Shown in pieces: positions 21,713 to 31,449 of a stretch of DNA of 64,000 nt. The notes beneath the pieces were generated by a model that was given only the letters and a program-made list of their open reading frames with translations, had not been told where the DNA came from and searched no databases. The stretch covers positions 101,946 to 165,945 of the forward strand of contig NW_006768817.1 of the NCBI RefSeq assembly GCF_000204055.1. The letters are read 5' to 3'. Source of the DNA: Melampsora larici-populina 98AG31 (lineage: Eukaryota > Basidiomycota > Pucciniomycetes > Pucciniales > Melampsoraceae). The position numbers and the translations under genes were made by a program. Every line of letters begins with the position of its first letter. Positions within the stretch are counted from its first letter, which is position 1.

Positions 21713-24700
21713 CTAATAACAAGTTTCTGACTCCTCGGGCGTCAAATCGTCATACACGGGCAGTTTGTAGAGTGGGAATTTTGGGTCAGACACAGGCGAA
21801 TCGCGACAGCGCTCGGATACATCTAAGTACATAGCCAGGGCAAGATCATATTTCCTGCAAGTCACATGTTCCCACTCCGAAGGGACTCCTTCTCCATTGT
21901 CTTTGGGGAAGAGAGCCTTTGATATGCATTTCAAAACGTAATCACTTGCGCGTTTCCAAACAGGCTCGTCAGAAAATTCAACATTGCACATTCGACCGGT
22001 GACAAGGCAAAGTTGAATGAGTTCGGTTTTATTTGATCTCCCGGTGTCGCGGCGGTAAGTGAGGAGCCCCTTGAAACCAAGTGAAAGGAAAGCAACCAGG
22101 GGTGTTAAGGCTTGGGATCTGAGTGCCACCGTTGAAGCCACTTTATGGAAGCTTGCATCAATGTCGCTCTGTGAGTTACGAAATTTCTGAGTTTGTGTTT
22201 GGTGATGGTGGTGGGCTCGGATGACTGCAAGCGCTTCAATACAACCGTAAACCGAGTCCACTAATTTGGTAAGCTGTTCGATACAGGTCATCTCGATAGT
22301 TTGATTGCGCGATGCCTTATGTTGAGCCTTGGATTGAAGGTTTTGATAGTGCACGGCACATTGAAAAGAATCCTTGACCTCGAGGAAAGGTAGATTGCAC
22401 TCAGTGAAATCGTGAAGGGGGGGGAGGGGTCCGGCTTCTGAGCCCACTAAACTGATTGCCGCTAATACAAATTTACCAGCCATCTCGAGGCGATGTTTGG
22501 TCGGGTTTCGCATGAGTCTGAATGAGTCGCAAAGTCTCTTCTCTAGTTCATCGCTGCTTGGAGATTTCTCGGATTGAAGGTCGATGTAGTTCCAGTTGAA
22601 TACACGGTCTTTGCCCCATGGTGATTCGCATCCTGCAATGAAGAAATCTTTCGCTGGGAGGTAGCAAAGCATAGTTGATGTAGGATAAGCGAGTGGTAAA
22701 ATGAATTTCAGGTTCATCAAGAGGAAACTTACTTTGGTCTCGAGCTACCCATTGACTTAGCTTAAAGTCCTTGCTGAAATATAGAATTTCATTTCCTCGA
22801 GTTCTCTCGAGGGGGTCATACGTCGTCATGCTAGCAGAAATACGAGCACGTAACATGCGTGAACATGCTTCATAAAGTAGGACACAGTCTTCTGTTGTTT
22901 CTTTTTTGGATCGGATCGAGGAGCATTGGATGTCAATCTTGAGGTTGTCAGGATCAATCCAGAGGCCGTCCTTTTGATGAGGGAGATTGTTGGAAGATGA
23001 TGTGGTTGTAATCTGAGTCAACTGCGATGGGATAATGCTGCCGGTTTGGTCATTCTCGGGGGTCTGTAAGGTGGTCTGTACTATGTCAGAGTTCAATGGG
23101 AATACAGGGGGCGTTGGACACCGTGGCCCGCGGACGATTATCTTTCTGATTCGCGGTGGTGTAGGATTATCTAGAGAGGTTGAAGTCGGATTGTCATTTG
23201 TTTGCAGGACAGACCTGTTCAATTCCGGAAAGACGGACGGACGAGATGTTGATGGTCGAGCAGGAGATTTTTGGGTGGTGGAAGATGCAGGTAGTGGGGT
23301 CATTGTCGAATCCGGAGTGACCATTTGACAGTTGGAGGTCTTGTTGAGAGCAGCGGGGGCATTGTTACCTGGATTGATTAAAAACTTTTCAAAAGTTGAG
23401 CAGATCTGCTCGGCTCTCATGATGATTAGACCATCCAGTGAGTCGGACCAGTATGCCGTGTGAGCTCGAGCGCTCTGGATCCATTTCGGAAGAAGTCCAC
23501 TGGCGCCAAACTCGCCTTTACGAAGCTTATCTTCGATCACTTGGCTTCCTATCACGTTGGTCAACTGGCCATCAAGCTCCTGCCAGAGGCCCTCGTCTTC
23601 AATAAGGTCGAGTGGGGGTAGAAGGTAAGGCCGACCAAAAAATTCAGCAAACTCGTCATTGGGTTGACCCACGCGGATCGAAGATTCCAGAGACTCGAGA
23701 TGAGTGATTTTATCAAGTACAGTTTGGATTCCTTTTGGTAACGCGAGGTGTGGAGTACTTGAGGCTGATGAAAGCGAAGCAGCCGGTAAATCAGAAGACG
23801 TGTTGGTCGCAGTCGGAGCGGGTGGTGATTGGGAACAGTCCGGCGATTTAGAAGCGCTGGCTAGTGGTTGTAGCCAGGGCAACGTGATTGAAGCGATTAG
23901 GTATTCCTGGATACGATGGAGTGTCGGAATGAGTAACCTGTCACCACTGACAGTCCAGATAGCTTGATCACGGAAGTGCTTGATGTATTCAAGGATCGAG
24001 TCGAGCCCATATTCACCAAGCTCAAGGAGTTCCTCGATCTTGTCGTCAGGTAAGACTTTTTCAAGGAACTTTTTCAAATTGTAAGTTTGGTCTTCTGGGT
24101 CGTCAGGGGATGTATCCAAGGCCGGTCGCTCGAGGAAAGCTATAGTGAGTGGATGGTTCCACGTTGCGATTGGAATTGCTGATTGGTAAGTAGCCAAGAT
24201 TGTGATGGTAGAGATCAGATTCTCAACTTCAGGATCTTTGCCATAGACAGGGGCAGGTGGCGGAGGAGAATCATCGCGTAGGATGGAGGTGGGTCGGCTT
24301 GTTTCGGATGAACCCGCAGTGTTGACTGCGTCTTCCGTACTGATCTCAGGAAGTGGTGGCAGAGGAGGATCATCGCGTAAGATGGAGGTGGGTTGGCTTT
24401 TTTCGGATGAACCCGCGGTGTTGGCTGTGTCTTCCGTACCGATCTCAGCAAGTGCATTGTTGATTTCTTTTGGTGATGCGACATCTGAAGGACTTGAGTC
24501 TGAGATAAGTGAAACAGCCGGTAAATCAGAAGATGGATTGGTCCTAGCCGGAGCGGGTGATGATGGGGAAGGGGTCGACATTTCAGAAGGGCTGGGTTGT
24601 GGGATGATCCAAGGCAACCTGATTGAAGCAGTAAGATGATCCTCAATACGGCGGAGCTTGGGAATGAGTGATCTGTCACATTGAACAGTCCAGACTTCTT

Positions 24701-25929
24701 GATCACGGAAGGTCTGGATGTATTCGAGGATGTAGTCGAGCCCACATGCACCAAGCTCGAGGAGTTCCTCAATCTTGTCGTCAGGTATGGCATTGTCTAG
24801 GCACCTTCTTGCATAAAAGGCTTGATCGGCTGGGTCGTGACGGAATAGATCGAAGGCCGGTCTATGGAGGAGACCCACAAAGAGACGATTGTTCCATGTA
24901 GCTACTGGTAATGTCGATGGGTAAGTAGCCAGAACTGTGATGGAAGAGATCAGTTTGTCGACTTCTGGATGTTTGCCCCAGACAGGGGCAGGTGGTGTAG
25001 GAGAATCGTCGCGGAAGATGGAGGTAGCCGGCGAAGAGGGTCGGCTTTTTTTTGATGAATCCTGGGTGTTGGCTTCAGCTTCAGTCATCTGGGATATCGT
25101 ACGTTTATTGAGTGAGGGTTTGTTTGATTTCTTGATGGTCGCTAGGTTTGCTGAGGCTACTGTGTCTTCAGTTGACTTCTTGTTCATCATAGCGAAGCGG
25201 TGTGAGTATCGCTTGACGGGCTTGGTGTTCTTGGTAAGTTGTGGGAGACCTTGATTCTTCTGAGTCGTCGTGGGTGTATCATCACGCGGAGAAGCACTCC
25301 TCGAGGTGGGCGTTGGGGATATGGCGCGATGAGTGGAGGGCTTCAATTCCATCTCCTCGTCCGCAGAAGCTGAGTCGTCATCTGAAATTTCAACCCAAGT
25401 GAATGCACCCGGCTCGTTTGTGAATGTCTTCATAGCTAGGTCTGGAAAGGATCAGAGTTGTTATCAGGACTTTCAGTTCAAGGTGAGGCAAGAGGAAATG
25501 TGGACGTACCGTTGCCATCTTTTGCAATTGCGCAGGCCACTGCCTGCCACGCTCTCATAAGGGGAGCCGACATAGGTGCGTTGTGTATCATTATGTTGAC
25601 CAGATTGAATTGTCGCACTAGTTTTACAGAGTATTCGTTTTCTGGAACATTCCGGATTGGTCGCTCGGAGTTGGGGTAGGCTTGGGAGGTAGCTGAAGGC
25701 CAATCCTTTGGGACGAATAGCTGCGAATCGGAACTACCTGGCGACGCAAGAGGTTCCAGACTATGAGTACAATCTGATGAAGACACGCCTTCAGAGCCGC
25801 CTTCAAGGAAGACTTACCGCTCATAAACTTTCGTAAATTGTTTCTGATTGAGGCATCCATCGGGGCTTCAACACAAGCATTGTCCTGCTTCTTTGAAAAG
25901 GTATTTTGGTTGTTGTCGCTGGGAGTCAT
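21713..25929 (-). CDS. Large unknown protein with three internal ~110-residue repeats
   Basis: Function unknown. Exon 1 (ATG 25929) ends RKFMSG at a GTAAGT donor; exon 2 starts with DCTHSLEPLASPG and contains NEYSVKLVRQFNLVNIMIHN and PMSAPLMRAWQAVACAIA, ending at GTACGT near 25509. The main exon runs from ~25436 to the GTAAGT near 22734, and the last exon (GCESPWGKDRVFNWNYIDLQ onward) ends at 21713; these phases agree. The main exon is Pro/Ser-rich with three copies of a folded module: EVDKLISSITVLATYPSTLP to IRLPW (~24980-24610), EVENLISTITILATYQSAIP to ITLPW (~24230-23880) and a divergent third (QTVLDKITHL to FEKFL, ~23730-23380). Modules one and two share DDKIEELLELG, GLD(Y/S)ILEYI and FRDQ-W. 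The C-terminal block aligns with the 18063-20415 gene: LTPLVAFLSLGFKGLLTYRR against LQPLVSFLCSGVTGL, and DEPVWKRASDYV against DPVWRRTQSYIV. Palindrome clusters flank it. Confidence 0.7.
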
Positions 25930-26196
25930 TATGAAGATGAGATGAGAAAAGAGCCAGAAATAAGGATTTGATGTGGATATAGATTGAAAAGTGAGACAAC
26001 GATAAATCTCCAGAGGTCAGAGTGAAGGTAGAAAACGAGGGTGAGTTTTGAAAACAGCGTACCTAAACAGAGAAACCGCCTGAGGATCCTCAGCTCTGGA
26101 TAAACCGGCAGGTTTTCGTGATGACGGTAGACAATATGATACTCTGAGAGTATCAAAATATTGAACTTTGTTGATCGCATGCACAAGCTGGATTGG

Positions 26197-26478
26197 AGTT
26201 CAACATTTGATGAAATGTCGAACTGTTGAACACATTCAAACGACAAAAAACAAGGAGCAATCAAAGACAATGTGAAAGAACGACAGATGAGAAGAAAAAA
26301 TGAAATAAGACAGACCAAGCCACCAAAGCTCGGAAGAGACAGAGGATGATTGTAAACCATTAAAATACGTAGCAAGTTCAGCATTTCCTGAAATGTTGAA
26401 CTCCAAAGCGTGAATATTTGATGATCAGAGGCATAAGCTGCATTGGAGTTCAACATTTCATGAAATGTTGAACTCCAA
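26197..26478. repeat. Palindrome cluster upstream of the 21713-25929 gene
   Basis: Three copies of the AGTTCAACATTTCA palindrome: 26197-26224 and 26375-26402 (a few mismatches each), and a perfect 36-bp version at 26443-26478 that extends to TTGGAG...CTCCAA. Two copies share an extra flank (AAGCTG(G/C)ATTGGAGTTC). All three lie 0.27-0.55 kb upstream of the start codon at 25929, in promoter position. Confidence 0.85.
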
Positions 26479-26955
26479 CATTGAACATACTCCGAGAAAC
26501 AAGTGATCAAGACCAAACCAAAAACCGTGAATGGTGGTCTTTGAATACTAAGAAATCAGAAATGTGAAAAGCAGGAATTGATATATCTGTCAGTGTCTCA
26601 TCATGACTGTACACAGAAGTTTCCAAGAGTCTTCATCGTACATCTATCATATATAAACTGGCGCACAAGACTTGAGTCACTCGGTACTGCATTTCTTCTC
26701 ATACTCCAGTTTGACAACAGCGGATCAATCAAAAAGAAGTAAAGTCGGATCAACATCAGTACAACACAAGTGGGATCTACATTGGATATCTTGATGCAGC
26801 CTTCAAATAATCACAGAATTTGATGTATATATATAGATCTTCAAAGAAACTAATTCGAAACACGAGCGGTATGTTTGGCAAGGATTTCCCTGATCAATTT
26901 ATCAACAGAATTAATTAAAGTGACTATATATCTCTCGATAGAGATATATCAAAAC

Positions 26956-27360
26956 TTACTTATGATATTTGCCCAATGCTTGAACAAATCCGACATCAAG
27001 AATAGCCCCGTCAAACATCTTCTGATGGGAGACCAACAAAGCATTTGTACATCTTAAACGCTCGTCAAGGTGTTGGCGATCGGCTGGTGAAAGGTTTGGG
27101 TTCCGTAGCAGAAGCTGTATGCTCTCAATTGACTCGTGAGACCCTCGGAGGTAAGAAGTAGCATTGTTGAGGGCCTCGTTGGCATCATCTTGAATATTGA
27201 GGATTTCATTAACCTCCGCTTGGTTGAGATACTTGTACGTGTTGACAAATTGTTCAATATCTTCGGCCGCAAGGCGGTACTGACGGTTCTTGAGGTTCGG
27301 ATATCCATCACTAATAATTATTATACGTCTCATTTGCTTCAGCATGGTATGGATATGCAT
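26956..27360 (-). CDS. Small helical protein, unknown
   Basis: A 134-residue open frame with no recognised family. It is rich in helix-forming residues and has heptad-like patterns (EDIEQFVNTYKYLNQAEVNE, DDANEALNNATSYLRG, SPADRQHLDERLRCTNALL). No signal peptide or membrane segment is seen. A splice acceptor-like ACAAG just before the first ATG means a further 5' exon is possible. Regions 26479-26955 and 27361-27656 around it show no other gene. Confidence 0.45.
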   Translation of the reverse strand: MHIHTMLKQMRRIIIISDGYPNLKNRQYRLAAEDIEQFVNTYKYLNQAEVNEILNIQDDANEALNNATSYLRGSHESIESIQLLLRNPNLSPADRQHLDERLRCTNALLVSHQKMFDGAILDVGFVQALGKYHK

Positions 27361-27656
27361 CTTGTTGTATTTAATGAAGGATCCTACACGTGAGATTTCC
27401 CCGTCACCTGCTTCTTTAACAATAAGACTCTCTTGCTGAAACCAAATACTACGACCAACTAGGTGGTGAGTAAACCTTCAAGTGGTTTAGTTTTTTCTGA
27501 TCTTATTACTTATTATACTTTATCGCTTTTAGTCAGTTTCCCTGATGTTCTCTCTCAAATAACCCTACAGAAGGTAGGAGTTTGAATTTGCTTTAGAATG
27601 GCAAATAATTCTGATGAAGAGAACCAACTGATCGCACAGAACCCCCAGGCGTGTTC

Positions 27657-27833
27657 TCACATTAATCCTTTTATCATTTGAAGTAATCTATTCACTTTCT
27701 CTTCACCCAATCCAGCGCATCTCAATAGATCAGCCTGACTCGCTGCGGTGATCTTACGAAAATACAGTCCAAGAGACATAGAATGATGTGAGGACATTAC
27801 AAGAAGAACAGTGAGCTGTTTGGTCACTGACAC
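27657..27833 (-). pseudogene. Helix-hairpin-helix fragment resembling the RAD10/ERCC1 C-terminus
   Basis: On the minus strand one frame encodes FRKITAASQADLLRCAGLG directly followed by EEKVNRLLQMIKGLM and a stop at 27657. The pattern (S/AAS-x4-L-x-C-x-GLGExKVxRL) is that of the second hairpin of the Rad10/ERCC1 C-terminal HhH2 domain, which pairs with Rad1/XPF in excision repair. The preceding hairpin is seen only in another frame (SDQTAHCSSCNVLTSF), implying a frameshift. The fragment begins after a TTTAG acceptor, and the rest of the gene has no room because NUP2 starts at 27966 on the other strand. So this looks like a truncated copy. The family call rests on one motif and needs a profile search. 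Confidence 0.45.
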
Positions 27834-27965
27834 CTAAATTATTACGTAAGACTTTAGTCAGCATGAAAAACGTTTGAGCTACCCGGATAGAACTTACCTT
27901 TCATTGTATCCTGATTCTAGTGTTTCTATTCAAACTTTACAAACTTACCATTCCATTCAGATCCG

Positions 27966-30408
27966 ATGGTCAAACGCGCTGCTGAGAAAGAGCTGACTGA
28001 TAGGTAAGCACTCCCTCTTATTCACATAGACGCGGTGATATCAAGTATGAATTTCTGATGGTCTTACTACGAACATAAGAAATTGGCAAGAACGAGAGGA
28101 TGGTGAAGTGGTCAGCTTTCAATATGACTCAAACCCCTTCACCCTTCTGATTTGTATTTGTTACCTATATTTTAGCTTGAGGAGGGCCCCATGACTGTAG
28201 CGGCCCCTCAGGTCATCAAGAGACGTCAGTAAGTCAAAATGCATCCTTGTTTTAGTTAAATTCACGAGCTACGACTGATTCCTGATGTCCCAACAACAGG
28301 ATCAAGCCTCTTCCCAAATCCAAGGCTGCTGCTTCTACAGTGAGTTCTTCAAGAGCATTGTTCAAAATAGCGCAGACTCATTGCTAATGGAATATCTTAT
28401 CCCAAACAAAGCCCACGATCTCTCCTGCGCCTTCAGCTTCAGCCTTCGGTTCTAGCGCCACTCGTAATCCATTCGCAACCTTGAACCTCCCCACGTCTTC
28501 GAGTCCATTCAGTTTCGATAGCATTACTCCAGCTAACAAGGCTCCAAGTCTATTCGGCAATACTCCTACTACTACTACCACCAGCTTGTTTGGTAGTTCT
28601 TCGACCTCGTCTACGTCCTTATTTGGAGCAACACATGTTTGTAATAATTTCACTACCGAGTCTTCAAGCACCGGAACCACTCCAAGCAGCTTATTCAATA
28701 ATTCCCACACCTCCATCTTCGGATCAAAGCCCGATACTCAGATCTTAACTTCAAGCGCCAAGCCATCAACTCAGGCGCTCACCACCTACTACACCGCATT
28801 GCGCGGTCTTAATTTATCGGCAGTCGCTGCCCTAGAGCGAGTAAACAACGCTGATGCATTTGAGAATCTCGATCAGGCTCTCAAACGACTTATAATTGCT
28901 TACAACAAGCAAAGAGATATCATTGTCAAAGACTTCGAAGCCCAGGGTGGCAGTCCAGCTGAAACAAATAGCACCAAGAATACGAAGATCACAAATGAAC
29001 CCAGTGATAAGGATTCGTCAAGCTCGGTCTGCTCCGTTTCAAGTCCGTTTACTGATACGTCTCCACCTCAAAAACAAAACAATGTAGCCCCAGCACGTGA
29101 ATGTACGTATTAAATTTTCAGTTTGATCATATCAACTCATCCAGCAACTGACTTGAGTTTTCTTCCTTGGCCTTTCGCCTTTCTAAAGCTGGTCTGAAAA
29201 AGAATGAAGCTGGCACTGGAGCTACTGCGAGTCATAAGGCGGCCTCAAGACCAGGTGCATTTTCGACGGCTGCACCAGCTCGCCCCTCCCGTCTTCGCTA
29301 CGAAATAGAACAAGACATATCTAAACCGCAATCATCTGTCAACAAAGAAGTCGCGACTGAACCTAAACAAACATTTACCCCCTCTTTTGCAACAACCTCT
29401 GCGGTTCCGTCCAGTTCACTTTTCAGCTTCAAACCCCAAGGCGATGTTGGATCTCTAACTACCCCCAAGAGTGATTCCACTGTTACCACAACAACATCTT
29501 TTTCTACAACCTCGGTGTTCCCCACTTCCAGCACTTCATTTTCCGCATTTGGTGGCAAATCTACCGTGTCAAATCCCTCGACTAGCCAGACCTTTCTCTT
29601 TGGCTCCACGCCTCCCAATCCTCTAACTGGAAGTGCCACACCTGCGAAACCATCCTTTGAATTCGGGTGTGGTATGTCGGGAAGCCCGGGTAGCAATCCT
29701 GTCGGTTTCGGAGGGTTTGGTTCTGTTAAGCTCTCACAACTCACTCCACCCAAATCAACTGGTTATAATCCGGTTGGCTTATCATTTGGAGCAACAGTCA
29801 GTCCGCCAGTATTGACCACAAAAGACGAATCACCCAAGCCCGTTGCTGCTGTATCCGTGGCATCCAATGACTCCTTACCAGCTTCAAAAGCATTCGATGG
29901 AGTGACAACAGAACATGTAGGATCAACTGAAGGTAGTTCTTTCGCTGATCCAGCAACTGATACGAATGAAGAAGCAGAAGATACTTTGTTAGAGACCTCA
30001 GGTCGAGTCTATGGTTTCATCAATAAGCGTCAAGAGGATGGCAGTATGAAGAAGCAATGGGTAGGTTTTGCAATGTCCACCATTAAAATTAATAAACATC
30101 GTGAAACTTCGAAGACCCGTATACTGGCTCGTAGTCAGACTAATACTAAGATTATTGTGGTATGTCTCCCAATTCTTCTTTGCCTTCTTCTACTTCTCTT
30201 TCAAAGGGTTTTTTTGCTGATCTTTGATGATTGAAATGTGTAGAACTTTAATATACATAAAGAATTAAAACCTATATTTACTGAAACGGCAATCTCATTT
30301 GTAGGATTCGAAGGTTCTAAACCGCAATCTTATATGATTAGATTAGGAACTGAAGAGATGGCAAAAGAATTAAACAACAAGATCATAGAGGTACTAGAAG
30401 GGCTGTAA
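27966..30408 (+). CDS. NUP2: NUP2/NUP50-type nucleoporin with RanBP1 domain
   Basis: Nuclear-basket nucleoporin that binds importin-alpha and Ran and helps recycle import receptors. Exon 1 (ATG 27966) encodes VKRAAEKELTDR, the conserved Nup2/Nup50 N-terminus, continued by NWQEREDGE in exon 2 and RRQIKPLPKSKAAAS after two short introns. The long exons carry FG-type repeats (SLFG, SIFG, FEFG, GFGGFG), Ser/Thr-rich linkers and a helical segment (LTTYYTALRGLNLSAVAALE). An intron lies between the GTACGT at 29103 and the acceptor ending 29188. The RanBP1 domain starts ~DTLLETSGRVYGFINKR (~29980) and continues through INKHRETSKTRILARSQTNT. After a GTATGT...TGTAG intron (~30160-30243) it continues with FNIHKELKPIFTETAISFVG, ending at the stop at 30408. 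All frames close except that the exon-2 donor near 28110 is not certain. Domain order is complete; the only clear housekeeping gene here. Confidence 0.9.
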
Positions 30409-31449
30409 AAATGACAAAACAACAGAAAAAAAAGTTGGAATCAGATTTTGATATCACTGATAAGAAAAATCAACTACAAATTAATATTGTATCCCTCTTT
30501 GTGAGGATTTAGACCAAAAACAATAGAAAAATGATTGGCAAGAAGGCGGAGTTGTAAATATAAAAATTTCTGCACAGTGGTAAGGTAAGTGAATATGTTC
30601 AGATCCAAGTGTTTCCACGATGCTGGAAAAGTAGCCCTTTGTATAATCAATGACTTTTGAAGTCGAACAATGAAGATCATATGTGGCTAGTAGTATTTCA
30701 ATTGAAAGTCCTCCAACACATCTTAATCTGTTTTTAGCTGATATTACAACTCAATGACCAGCTCCTAGTTCACGTAGCTTTCTGATATTGTTTTAATACC
30801 TTATGGAATGTGTGTACATAGATCCATTTCTTATTTTTATACATAAAGGCGAGTTGGAAGGACTTGATTCCTTATGGCCATATTCTTTTGAAATGGTTAT
30901 GTTCATATGAACACAAAGAGATATCTGTTTATCGCTTGAGTAGCGTTACGATAAACTGCTGTGATCCTTAGTCATTGAGAGTGATCCCAGGTGTTCTGAA
31001 GTCTTCAGTCACTATCCAAAAAGTCTGGAACAGACTACATGGTATGTGGTGCCCCCAGGATCGTCGAAAGGGTAGTCCTCTCGAGATTTGTTGTGTGTAT
31101 GTACGTCCTTCCAAGGTCTGTGATTCACTTCCCATTCAAAAAATAGATAGGGTAGAAATTTGCCGTGGGTGTGCGGTTCTTGAAAGGACAATCACTGTGG
31201 TCACGTGTCGAAGAAGACATGTTTGGTCAAACAATCCAAATGCTCGAGCATCGTGAGTTCCTTTCATCTTTCGACTTGTGCTGCTCTCCAACAAGTGTGA
31301 CTCGTGCTGTCGTTCATGTCAAAAGAACAAGATTCCATCATTTACAGCTAACCCAAGTCCTTCACCCGATCATCAATTCTCGCTCCTGCTTTCGTAAAAT
31401 TCGTGACTCCTTGTCTTCTCTCTCTACAACAAACCAGAAAATCTTGACA
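30409..31449. other. Intergenic, no gene seen
   Basis: AT-rich after the NUP2 stop, then mixed composition. Open frames at 30975-31256 and 31165-31668 have no family resemblance; the latter overlaps, in another frame, the first exon of the next gene. Confidence 0.45.

Noticed and set aside
11100..26500. A single giant cargo-carrying element (Starship-like) spanning the minus-strand genes
   Set aside because: No DUF3435-type captain, the tyrosine-recombinase piece is a truncated fragment, and no matching ends were found. Shared strand alone is weak evidence.
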